A stretch of DNA of 53,976 nt, taken from contig CAYFQH010000007.1 of assembly GCA_964345215.1 (NCBI GenBank), positions 1-53,976 on the forward strand, written 5' to 3'. Origin of the DNA: CAYFQH01 sp964345215 (GTDB lineage Bacteria; Bacillota; Clostridia; Christensenellales; Aristaeellaceae). Numbering within the stretch: the stretch's first letter is position 1; each line of letters opens with the position of its first letter. Made by a program: the position numbers and the translations under genes. The notes below the pieces were generated by a model. It saw nothing but the letters and a program-made list of their open reading frames with translations, did not search any database and was not told the origin of the DNA. Below, in pieces: positions 7,553-15,241 of this stretch.

Positions 7553-8965
7553 ATGAAAAAATGGATAATCAAATTATGTAGCATCTGCCTAGCCCTTTAC
7601 TTCACAGCCCTTCCCCTTAATGGCCCGGCTCTTGCTGCCGCTGAGGAAAAGGCAGCCCACGAAGAGGTTTTGCTGCACATTCAAGGGCATGAAATGAACG
7701 GGGAATTAGATAACCCTGTGTTAAAAGAAAAATATCCCCATATCCATTGGGTAGGCAATGACAAGGGGGAAGAGGAGCAAATGCAAACAACAGCCCGGGC
7801 CATTTTAACCCGGGAAGGATATGATTTATATGCCATATCCTATCAAAATTATTATGACCGCTTGATTGAAAAGGAATATGCGCTGGATTTATCCTCAAAC
7901 CCTGCTTTAATGGAGGCGGTGAACAAGATGCACCCCTTTATAAAAGAAGCCCTGCTTAAAGAAGGAAAGTTATATGGTGTGCCCACCCAAATAGAAGCAC
8001 AGGCCTGGGCCTATTCGGCAAAGGGCTTTGAGCAGGCAGGCTTGCCTTTGGACCGGTTGCCTAAAAACTACGGAGAACTGCTGGATTTGCTGACCTGGTG
8101 GGTAGAGGAGGGCAACTATGATAATGACAAGATGCTTTTTCACCGGGGCGGTATGACAAGAGCTTGTTTCGTAAGCGATATGACCGACAGTATAATGGAT
8201 TACAACTGGTATAATAATAAGCCCATGAACTTTGACAGCCCCGAAGTTTTGGCCCTGTTTGAAAAGCTGGATGCCATTGAAACGGAAAAAATAGATGACT
8301 TTACAAACCAGTTTGAAGAAGGGGATATTTACGATTACGGTGCCTTATTTGAACAGCAGTATGATTGGGCAAGCTTAACCCCTTACGATATGGAGGTGGA
8401 ATTTGAACCTATTCCCCTGCCTATATTTAAAGGGCAAACCAAATCTCTGCCCATGCACCTAAAGGTTTTTATTGTAAACCCCTTGAGCAGGTATACCCGG
8501 GAAGCTATGATTTACTTAACTTGCCTACAGGAAGGCCAGTGGACTTTGGAGAATACGATTGGTGCACTGCCATGGGCCCTTTATGAAGATGCCAAACCGC
8601 TTTTAAATGAAAAAATTGCCCAGGAATTAAAGAAAAACGAAGAAAAAGCCGATCAATTAAAAAAGGTCCTTGCCGGAGGCGAGGGAGATAAGCAGCAGCT
8701 GAAAGAAGAACTTAAAGCTCTGGAGAGAACCATTGACGTTGATATAATATACCAGTGGCAGGTATCTCCCAAAGACCTTGGAAATTACCAAAAACTGTTG
8801 CCCTATAGCTATATTGCCCGTTCCAGCCCCTTGGGCAGTTCTGGTGTAGACGCTGTTAATATTGAAAAAGTACAGGAAGAATATATTGCAAGAAGGATAA
8901 CGGCAAAAGAATATTTAAGCCAAATTCAGCGTATCATCAACCAGGCCATGATGGAATTGGCGTAG
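7553..8965 (+). CDS. Secreted extracellular solute-binding-like protein (orphan, copy 2)
   Basis: 470 residues from the ATG at 7553, with a signal peptide (MKKWIIKLCSICLALYFTA, probable cleavage after PALAA). The ORF is open further upstream to 7502, but the signal peptide fixes the start. It is paralogous to the protein encoded at 4929: both have ILTREGYDLYAISY / MLTKDQAYDMYVIRY, then an EKEYALDLSS / NKEYVVNLAA segment, then a LLTWW / FALWW helix. It likewise carries a coiled-coil insert (about residues 362-400, rich in Lys, Glu and Gln) followed by QWQVSPKDLGNYQKLL. The last 40 residues look like the mixed helical C-terminus of sugar-binding proteins. No ABC partner lies nearby. Substrate unknown. 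Confidence 0.75.
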   Translation: MKKWIIKLCSICLALYFTALPLNGPALAAAEEKAAHEEVLLHIQGHEMNGELDNPVLKEKYPHIHWVGNDKGEEEQMQTTARAILTREGYDLYAISYQNYYDRLIEKEYALDLSSNPALMEAVNKMHPFIKEALLKEGKLYGVPTQIEAQAWAYSAKGFEQAGLPLDRLPKNYGELLDLLTWWVEEGNYDNDKMLFHRGGMTRACFVSDMTDSIMDYNWYNNKPMNFDSPEVLALFEKLDAIETEKIDDFTNQFEEGDIYDYGALFEQQYDWASLTPYDMEVEFEPIPLPIFKGQTKSLPMHLKVFIVNPLSRYTREAMIYLTCLQEGQWTLENTIGALPWALYEDAKPLLNEKIAQELKKNEEKADQLKKVLAGGEGDKQQLKEELKALERTIDVDIIYQWQVSPKDLGNYQKLLPYSYIARSSPLGSSGVDAVNIEKVQEEYIARRITAKEYLSQIQRIINQAMMELA

Positions 8966-8974
8966 GTGGTTTTA

Positions 8975-9359
8975 TGAGCAGTAAACAAGCAATAAGCACT
9001 AAAGGCTTTATTCTTGATAAGGGTTTTGCCACTTTACCAATAGGTATCCTCTTTTGCTTTTACTCAAAGAATATGTGTCCAACCCCAGTTGACTAATCAG
9101 CACCTGGGAATGTAGCCGCTGCCTCGATGAGAAAATTTCCTTCGATAAAGAATGGATTTTTCTCAAAGGGGAGGAACTGTTAACATTGCTTTCAAAGCAT
9201 GAAATTCAATTTGTATGGGGTGGTTTTTCTAGGTTTGATAAAAATATTTCCTTCAGTGCCATTCTTGCCTTTCTAACACCTCAGGCTAACAGCTATAGTG
9301 TTTTTTTGTTAGTACAATACTTCCAGCGGATAGCTCAACTTAATTTCTCAAAAATCTAA
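8975..9359 (+). pseudogene. Decayed remnant of an uncharacterised Firmicutes gene
   Basis: No intact ORF fills this stretch, but coding-like sequence is spread over two frames. An ATG at 8975 opens a 40-codon frame (MSSKQAISTKGFILDKGFAT). A second frame carries LLKEYVSNPS, a TGA at 9090-9092, then LISTWECSRCLDEKISF, WIFLKGEELLTLLSKHEIQF and VWGGFSRFDKNISF, ending at the TAA at 9357. The GEELL..IQF-W-FS-F pattern reminds me of a common small hypothetical protein of Firmicutes whose name I cannot give. The TGA stands where a Trp would fit (WLIS), so TGG to TGA is a simple explanation. At least one frameshift is also needed. Positions 9360-9509 hold no feature I can name. Confidence 0.5.
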
Positions 9360-9509
9360 AACGGATAGAGTTACCCCTCGGGTACAGATGGGCCGGGAAG
9401 CAAAAAAGACTTTTTCTAAGAATAGAAAGAAGATAAATGTCCAGATACCCTGTTCACAGACGGCTTTTTTATGGTAAAGTGGTTGAAAGAATAGAAGGGG
9501 GCTGGGAAT

Positions 9510-10385
9510 GTGAGCCGTTTTTATGTAGGGGATTTAAATCATGAAATGCTGGAGCGGGTCAGCTTGTTTTTAAACCATGACCCAAAGGCCATTACCGCGC
9601 CCATGGTGGAGGAGCTGACTGTTAATTACCACCTGCCGGCGGCCAAAGCCTATAGGCTGCTGTTGGCGGGGATGCTGCAAATGGACATTGAGGATAACCC
9701 TTTGGACAAGGCCCTGTATCAAAATTATTTTGATAAAATGATTCAAAAAATGGACAAAAGTGATTATACTGGCGACCCTTATTATCAAAATATTTTATTT
9801 CCCCAGGCGAAAGCAGGGAGTTGGCATTTTGCTAGCCAAGAATATGCCCCTTACGAAGCCTTTGTATGTGACGATTTTTTGGCCCTTGAGGATGGGCGGG
9901 TCATTCCTCAAATTGGCTTTTTTGATGCGGCATTCTCCTATCCGGTGGTGCTGGAAGGGGGCCGGGAGTGGATGATGATTACCCCCAACGAAATAAACAC
10001 CATGAAAGAGCCTATTGCAAATGCCCTTGGCCGGGTTTGTGCCTTTGGATTGGGGCTGGGCTACTACCCTTATATGGTTAGCCAAAAGCAGGAGGTTAAA
10101 GAGGTAACCGTTGTAGAGAAGGACAAAACGGTGATGGATTTATTTACCCGGTACATTCTGCCTCAGTTCCCCAATCGGGATAAAATACGCCTCATCCATC
10201 AGGATGCCTTTGACTATGCTCGGAATCAAATGAAAGAGGAAGCCTTTGATGTTATTTTTACTGACCTATGGCACGATCCCCTGGATGGCCGCGAGCTGTA
10301 TTTAAAAATGAAGACTTTTGAAAAACAGAATCCAAACAGCCATTTTGATTATTGGATTGAAAAAACCCTGCGCTATTACCTATAA
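9510..10385 (+). CDS. SAM-dependent methyltransferase / spermidine-synthase-like protein
   Basis: 291 residues, GTG start at 9510 behind a GAAGGGGG site. The C-terminal half has a Rossmann fold of the class I SAM type: CAFGLGLGYYPYM stands at the glycine-rich motif I, EVTVVEKDKTVMDLF is the beta-2 acidic end, IRLIHQDAFDYA the third strand, and FDVIFTDLWHDPLDG resembles the D-x-x-D region of spermidine/putrescine synthase-like proteins. The N-terminal 150 residues are helical with no motif I recognise. The substrate is unknown; the fold-level call is firmer than any reaction. It is intact, unlike its neighbours on both sides. Confidence 0.7.
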   Translation: MSRFYVGDLNHEMLERVSLFLNHDPKAITAPMVEELTVNYHLPAAKAYRLLLAGMLQMDIEDNPLDKALYQNYFDKMIQKMDKSDYTGDPYYQNILFPQAKAGSWHFASQEYAPYEAFVCDDFLALEDGRVIPQIGFFDAAFSYPVVLEGGREWMMITPNEINTMKEPIANALGRVCAFGLGLGYYPYMVSQKQEVKEVTVVEKDKTVMDLFTRYILPQFPNRDKIRLIHQDAFDYARNQMKEEAFDVIFTDLWHDPLDGRELYLKMKTFEKQNPNSHFDYWIEKTLRYYL

Positions 10386-11234
10386 GGCTATTGCAAAACT
10401 GCTATACTGGTTCAAATTTAAGCACAGGAGGGATTGGATGAACTTTGATGATATTGGGAAGTTAAAAACAGAGCAAGAGCGGGTTGTAGCAATTTACGAG
10501 GTTTTTGACGAAAATGATCGGTTCAGCCACTCTTAGGCCGCAAAGGTTGAATTTTATACAACCATGCACTGCATTAAAAAATATCTAAACCCTCAAAGTA
10601 AAATATTGGATGTAGGGGCTGGGGAATATAGCCTTACTTTAGCCCGGTACGGGCATAGGGTAACGGCGGTGGAGCTCTCTGCTGCTAACATAAAGGCCTT
10701 TGAGCAAAAAATAACCCCACAGCTGCCTATACAGCTGATGCAGGGCACAGCCCTTGATTTATCAAGGTTTGAGGATGAGCAGTTTGACCTGGTTTTGTTG
10801 TTGGGTCCCTTATACCATCTTGAAAAGGATGAAGATCAACTAAGGGCCATCAGCGAGGCAAAGGGGGTAGTAAAAAAAGACGGAGTGATTTTTTTTGCCT
10901 TTATTTCAAACGATATGGTTATTTTAACAGCGTTTGCAAGAAGGCCGGATTATTTTGCAGACAGCACCTACGGCCATAAGACTTTTAAAGTAAAGGATTT
11001 TCCCTTTATGTTTGTAACAGTGGATCAGGCTCGGCAACGCCTGGCAAAAGGTGGAATTCACCTGTTACATGAGGTAGCCAGCGACGGAGTAAGCAAGTTG
11101 GTGGAAAAGCAAATTAATGCCCTAAAACAGCAGGATTACAACCAATATCTGGCCTACCATCTATGTTGCTGCGAAAAGCCCGACATGCTGGGCCACAGCA
11201 ACCATCTGCTTTTTATAGGTAAAAAAGAGCAAAC

Positions 11235-11269
11235 AAAAGGCACACTGCTTAAAAACCGGTGTGCCTTTT
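11235..11269. terminator. Bidirectional intrinsic terminator
   Basis: Stem AAAAGGCACAC / GTGTGCCTTTT with A- and T-tracts on the two sides, so it can act on both strands, between the decayed methyltransferase (plus) and the Opp operon (minus). Confidence 0.8.
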
Positions 11270-11277
11270 ATATTGTG

Positions 11278-11318
11278 AAGCCGGCAAAAGAAATTTGTAA
11301 TTTGCTGGCTTCTTTTGC
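11278..11318 (+). terminator. Second intrinsic terminator of a tandem pair
   Basis: Stem AAGCCGGCAAA / TTTGCTGGCTT (11 bp with one G-T wobble), followed by CTTTTGCTTTT. It follows the first terminator by 8 bp. Confidence 0.7.
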
Positions 11319-11333
11319 TTTTAACTCAAAGGG

Positions 11334-12308
11334 TTATTCCCCTTTTACCAGGGGATAGTAACAAAGAACCGTTCTTTCCTTGCCCAGCGAAACCATGTCA
11401 GGCCTGGTTTGGCGGCACTTGTCCGTTGCATAGGAGCAGCGGGGGGCAAACTTACAATAGGATATGGAGTATTCCTTTTCTTCCATATCGGGCAGGGCAA
11501 TATCTTTTTCCCACTTATCCCCAACCCGGGGTACGGAGTTCATTAAAAGTTCCGTGTAAGGGTGGGCCGGGTTTTCCAGCAACTCTTTAGCGGGGCCATA
11601 CTCAATTAAACTGCCCCGGTATAGGGTGGCCACATAGTCAGACACGTAGTAGGCCGTTGAAAGGTCGTGGGTGATGTAGATGAAGGAGACCTTATATTCA
11701 TCCCGTAAATCTTTAAACAAGTTTACAATGTTCATTTTCATTGAGGCATCAATCATGGCCACAGGTTCGTCGGCAACGATGAGCTTGGGCCGGGTAATCA
11801 GGGCCCGTGCAATGGAAACCCGCTGCAGCTCTCCGCCTGAAAACTGGTTGGGGTATTTGCCAGCTACGGTGGCCAGCGATAAGCCCACACTTTGGAGGAC
11901 CTTATCAATATGGGTGCTGGCCTCGGCCTTTGTTTTACAAATACCAAGGCGCAGGGCAGTATTGTACAGGTAGGTATCTACCGTTTTTCTGGCCGAAAAG
12001 GCTTCAAAAGGGTTTTGGAAAATAGGCTGTACATCCAGCTTAAACTGTTTTGGGTCGTAGCCCTTTTTGTTCGAGTAGGCCTTCTCTTCCATAACAATAT
12101 CTCCGCCATCGGTATCAAGCAGGCGCAGAATCATTTTTGCAAGGGTGGATTTACCGCAGCCTGATTCGCCCACAACTGAGAGGATGACCGGTTTGTCGCC
12201 GGATATGGCAAGAGAAACCTCATCTACCGCAATCAGTTTTTTTCCCGACAGCATACCGCCAATACGAAAGATTTTGCTAACATTTTGCACATCTAGTAAA
12301 TGAGCCAT
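11334..12308 (-). CDS. Oligopeptide/oligosaccharide ABC transporter ATP-binding protein, OppF/DppF type
   Basis: Second ATPase of an Opp/Dpp-family importer, 324 residues. It has Walker A GESGCGKST (about residues 43-51), Q-loop QPIFQNPFEAFSARKTV, signature FSGGELQRVSIARAL, Walker B KLIVADEPVAMID and switch His YITHDLSTAYYV. The C-terminus holds the oligopeptide-transporter extension: HPYTELLMNSVP and a Cys cluster (YCKFAPRCSYATDKC), which in relatives of this family binds an Fe-S cluster or zinc. It is the last gene of the minus-strand operon, 1 nt after the OppD-type gene. PV in DEPVAMIDAS differs from the more usual DEPVSALDVS but keeps the catalytic Glu. Confidence 0.92.
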   Translation of the reverse strand: MAHLLDVQNVSKIFRIGGMLSGKKLIAVDEVSLAISGDKPVILSVVGESGCGKSTLAKMILRLLDTDGGDIVMEEKAYSNKKGYDPKQFKLDVQPIFQNPFEAFSARKTVDTYLYNTALRLGICKTKAEASTHIDKVLQSVGLSLATVAGKYPNQFSGGELQRVSIARALITRPKLIVADEPVAMIDASMKMNIVNLFKDLRDEYKVSFIYITHDLSTAYYVSDYVATLYRGSLIEYGPAKELLENPAHPYTELLMNSVPRVGDKWEKDIALPDMEEKEYSISYCKFAPRCSYATDKCRQTRPDMVSLGKERTVLCYYPLVKGE

Positions 12309-12309
12309 G

Positions 12310-13281
12310 CTACTTCACCTCCGGTTTAACATAGTGGCAGGCAACAAAGTGATTTGGTTTAACTTCAATAAAAGGGGGTACTGCTTCGCGGCAGGCTGAT
12401 GTGGCACTAGGGCACCTGGGGGCAAAACGGCAGCCCGGAGGCGGATCTTTTAAAGAAGGGGGTTTACCGGGAATACCCACCTTTTGGCTCTTGTCCCCAA
12501 CTTTTGGCAAGGCCCCAATCAACATTTTTGTATAGGGATGCAAAGGGGCTTCGAAGATGGTATTGGTATCACCCAGTTCAACAAAGCTGCCCGAGTACAT
12601 AATGCCCATCCGATCGGTAATTTGGTAGTGAACGCCCATGTCATGACTAACAATAACCAGGGTATTTTTAAGTTGCTTTTGCAGGCGCATGAGCATCATT
12701 AAAATGCCCCGCTGCACCACCACATCAAGAGCTGTGGTGGGTTCGTCGGCCAAAACAATGTTGGGCGACATAAAGGTAGCCAAAGCTATAATGGCCCGCT
12801 GGCGCATACCGCCGGATAACTGAAAGGGGAAGGCTTCCAACACGTCAGGTGAAAGGGAAAGTTCTTCCAAATAGGTTGCTACTCTAGCCAGGGTTTCTTT
12901 TTCTGTTTCGTTTTTTCGATCGCCTTTTGTGATGGAGTCGAGAAATTGAGACTTAAGCCTGGTAATGGGGTTTAAAACGCTTTGAGCAGCCTGGGGAATA
13001 TAGGAGATCTGCTTCCACCAGCTTTTGCGGATGGTCCCTGTTTCCAATTGAAAAGACTCGCCATTTTTTTCTCCGGAGATGAAAACTTTGCCCTGGTCAA
13101 CCACAAGGGGAAATTCAATAATATCATACAGGGTTTTAAGCAAGGTAGACTTGCCGCAACCTGATTCCCCGGCGATGCCGAAAATTTCGTTATTGTTAAT
13201 GGTAAAGGTAACATTATTAACAACGTGCACATCCCCGTCAATGGTTTGATAAGAGGCTGATAAATTTTCAGTTCTTAGCAT
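12310..13281 (-). CDS. Oligopeptide/oligosaccharide ABC transporter ATP-binding protein, OppD/DppD type
   Basis: First ATPase of the importer, 323 residues. Walker A is GESGCGKST, the Q-loop is YIPQAAQSVLNPI, the signature LSGGMRQRAIIALA, Walker B NIVLADEPTTALDVVVQ and the switch His VSHDMGVHYQIT. The C-terminal GKPPSLKDPPPGCRFAPRC and following CREAVPPF region is the classic OppD/DppD tail with its Cys cluster. The start codon overlaps the OppC-type stop by one base (TAATG), so translation is probably coupled. Pairs with the OppF-type protein as a heterodimer. Confidence 0.93.
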   Translation of the reverse strand: MLRTENLSASYQTIDGDVHVVNNVTFTINNNEIFGIAGESGCGKSTLLKTLYDIIEFPLVVDQGKVFISGEKNGESFQLETGTIRKSWWKQISYIPQAAQSVLNPITRLKSQFLDSITKGDRKNETEKETLARVATYLEELSLSPDVLEAFPFQLSGGMRQRAIIALATFMSPNIVLADEPTTALDVVVQRGILMMLMRLQKQLKNTLVIVSHDMGVHYQITDRMGIMYSGSFVELGDTNTIFEAPLHPYTKMLIGALPKVGDKSQKVGIPGKPPSLKDPPPGCRFAPRCPSATSACREAVPPFIEVKPNHFVACHYVKPEVK

Positions 13282-14120
13282 TATAGGCGCCCCCTCTTCA
13301 TAGCAACATAGTCGTTATAGCCGGTAATAAGCATAAACAGGCCGATGAACAACAAAACAGTTGCAATAATCGGCGAGCCAATCCAAAACCACTGGCGGGC
13401 AAAAATAGCGTTTCGGCTCATGGCCCAGTTAATCATGTTCCCTAAAGAAATTAAATTGGCAGGGGACAAACCCAAAATAGCCAGGCTGGATTCAGACGCA
13501 ATAGCGGAAAGGGTGGCGTTCATAAAGTTAGACAGGGACCAGGTAAGGGCAAAGGGTAAAATTTCCGTTACAACAACCTGTAGGGTTCCTTCGCCTGAAA
13601 ACCAGGCTGTATGGATAAAATCCCGTTCCTTCATGGAGAGGGCCATGGAGCGGATTTGCCGGCTGGGCCATGCCCAGGCGAATAGGGCCAGAACCAGGGC
13701 CATTAAAATAACCGTAGAGGAACCCTTCATTAAAGAGGTCATTAAAACCAAGATGGGCAATGAAGGAATGACCACAAAAGTATCGGTAATGACCATTAGC
13801 ACCCTGTCCAGGGGACCTCCCGAAAAGCCTGCAATCAGGCCGACCAAAACCCCTACCACCGTACCAATGGTGGCCACAATGAGCCCAATTGAAAGGGAAT
13901 TATGAATGGACTCGATTAAAAGCCAAAAAACATCCTGGCCCATGCTGGTGGTGCCCAAAAGGTGGTCCCAGGAAGGGAGCTGCTTTTTAGGGTAAGTGTT
14001 ATAAGTAAAGGGGTTTACATGGGGAATTAAATATACAACAAATCCAAGAATCAGGAAAAAAGCCGTGATGATGATGCCAGCTTTCAAGCGGAAACTTGCA
14101 TTCTTCCAAAATTTTCTCAT
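13281..14120 (-). CDS. Oligopeptide/oligosaccharide ABC transporter permease, OppC/DppC type
   Basis: Inner-membrane permease, 279 residues, about six membrane helices. The N-terminal cytoplasmic/first-helix region is followed by HLLGTTSMGQDVFWLLIE, the OppC/DppC signature (usually LGTDxxGRDxxSR). The EAA loop is near SMKERDFIHTAWFSGEGTLQ. The C-terminus has WFWIGSPIIATVLLFIGLFM, a final helix typical of the family. It sits 15 bp downstream of the OppB-type permease in the same operon. Confidence 0.92.
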   Translation of the reverse strand: MRKFWKNASFRLKAGIIITAFFLILGFVVYLIPHVNPFTYNTYPKKQLPSWDHLLGTTSMGQDVFWLLIESIHNSLSIGLIVATIGTVVGVLVGLIAGFSGGPLDRVLMVITDTFVVIPSLPILVLMTSLMKGSSTVILMALVLALFAWAWPSRQIRSMALSMKERDFIHTAWFSGEGTLQVVVTEILPFALTWSLSNFMNATLSAIASESSLAILGLSPANLISLGNMINWAMSRNAIFARQWFWIGSPIIATVLLFIGLFMLITGYNDYVAMKRGRL

Positions 14121-14135
14121 TACGCTTCTCCTCTC

Positions 14136-15137
14136 TTAGCTGTACCGAATACGCGGGTCGATGAAGGGATAGATTAAGTCTGCCACCAAGGTGGCGGTGG
14201 AGATGGCTACAATGGAAATGGTAATACAGCCAAGGATCATATTGTAGTCCGACTGTAAAATGGCCTTTTGTATCAGCGTGCCAACCCCCGGGTAGCCGAA
14301 GATAATCTCCGTCATAATAGAACCGTTAAACACACCGCCCAGCCCCATGGCCAGGGCGGTAATTTGGGTAAGAATGGAGTTTCGAAAAACGTAGCTAAAG
14401 CCAATTTTGGCCTCGGGTAAACCCCGGAGCCTGGCAAAGAGCACAAAATCTTCCTCGGCGGTGGTGGCGGCCAGGGATTTCATGGAGATAATCCACCAGC
14501 CGGTGCCAATCAGCAAAAGGGAGGCAGCCGGCAAAACAGAAGCCCGCACCAGAGAGGAGAAGAAAGCCCCAAAGGTGGAGGCATTGGTTAATATGTTAGA
14601 CTGGAGGGGAAACCACCCCAGTATAAAGGCAAAAACAATTTGTAAAATCAGGGCAACAATAAAATAAGGAATGGGATAAATACAAATAGCAATACTCTCT
14701 AATATTTTAGAGGAAAGCTTATTCTTTCTAAACCCTGCCAGCAAGCCGATAATATTGCCGATTATCCAGGCGAAAATGGTTGTGCCCAGGGAAAGAAACA
14801 GGGTATAGGGCAAATAAGTTGAAATAATGCTGCCTACAGGGGTAGGATAACTCATTAAAGAAGGGCCAAAATCAAAGTGAAGCAAGCCTTTCCATAAAAA
14901 ATCCCGGTACTGCTCCCAAAGAGACCCTTCCAGACCAAATTGTATACGCAGAGATTTGCGCAAAGCCTCCATCTGTTCCGGGTCCATTTGCCCTGAACGG
15001 GATTGCATTTGCCCGATCATACCTTCTACAGGGTCTGAGGGGAACATGCGCGGAATGAAAAAAATAAACGTAACCCCAATTAAAATGGTTAGGGCCCACG
15101 TTACAATGCGCCGCGCAAAATATTTGCGGAACTCCAT
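14136..15137 (-). CDS. Oligopeptide/oligosaccharide ABC transporter permease, OppB/DppB type
   Basis: Inner-membrane permease, 333 residues. It starts with a basic segment and a first helix (WALTILIGVTFIFFIPRMFP), then a large extracytoplasmic loop (about residues 35-95, with DPVEGMIGQMQSRSGQMDPE). Five more helices follow, with the EAA-like loop FVLFARLRGLPEAKIGFSYV and the C-terminal family motif FGYPGVGTLIQKAILQSDYN. It starts at the ATG at 15137 behind AAAGGAG. The gene lies 104 bp after the binding-protein gene, past a long hairpin. Confidence 0.93.
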   Translation of the reverse strand: MEFRKYFARRIVTWALTILIGVTFIFFIPRMFPSDPVEGMIGQMQSRSGQMDPEQMEALRKSLRIQFGLEGSLWEQYRDFLWKGLLHFDFGPSLMSYPTPVGSIISTYLPYTLFLSLGTTIFAWIIGNIIGLLAGFRKNKLSSKILESIAICIYPIPYFIVALILQIVFAFILGWFPLQSNILTNASTFGAFFSSLVRASVLPAASLLLIGTGWWIISMKSLAATTAEEDFVLFARLRGLPEAKIGFSYVFRNSILTQITALAMGLGGVFNGSIMTEIIFGYPGVGTLIQKAILQSDYNMILGCITISIVAISTATLVADLIYPFIDPRIRYS

Positions 15138-15180
15138 GGCTTACACTCCTTTATTTAGCCGGTTTAATACTTTTATAGGC

Positions 15181-15219
15181 AGAAGGCACGCGCAGATGAG
15201 CATCAGGCGCGTGCCTTCT
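15181..15219 (-). promoter_or_regulatory. Perfect 13-bp hairpin between binding-protein and permease genes
   Basis: AGAAGGCACGCGC and GCGCGTGCCTTCT are exact inverse copies around a 13-nt loop. There is no T-run after the stem on the minus strand, so it is not a standard terminator. Such hairpins after binding-protein genes often protect the upstream mRNA from 3' decay, giving excess binding protein over membrane parts. That role is inference. Confidence 0.8.
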
Positions 15220-15241
15220 TTGCTATATTAAACGGGTTGTG

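Larger units (their letters stand above)
10438..11358 (+). pseudogene. Class I SAM methyltransferase gene, decayed (in-frame TAG, damaged motif I, lost stop)
   Basis: Translation from the ATG at 10438 (AGGAGGGATTGG upstream) gives MNFDDIGKLKTEQERVVAIY and EVFDENDRFSHS, then TAG at 10534-10536, then in the same frame AAKVEFYTTMHCIKKYLNP and ILDVGAGEYSLTLARYGHRV. Intact relatives read through this region as R/K-x-x-VEF-TT and have GAGTGRYSL at motif I; here the TGR part is missing. At the 3' end the frame runs past the expected HLLFIGKK terminus and through two terminator hairpins (11235-11311), so the original stop seems lost. Three independent lesions make a true pseudogene more likely than one sequencing error. 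The later motifs (FDLVLLLGPLYHL) are intact. Confidence 0.75.

Noticed and set aside
10534..10536. Pyrrolysine at the TAG of the methyltransferase
   Set aside because: The enzyme is not of the methylamine (Mtt/Mtb) type, there is no pyl gene in view, and two further lesions in the gene point to decay.
11315..12164. Several plus-strand ORFs of 70-97 codons across the OppF-type gene
   Set aside because: They lie opposite clear Walker A, signature and Walker B coding sequence.
13345..13905. 186-codon plus-strand ORF within the OppC-type permease gene
   Set aside because: It is antisense to a strongly supported permease gene and has no family motif or ribosome site.
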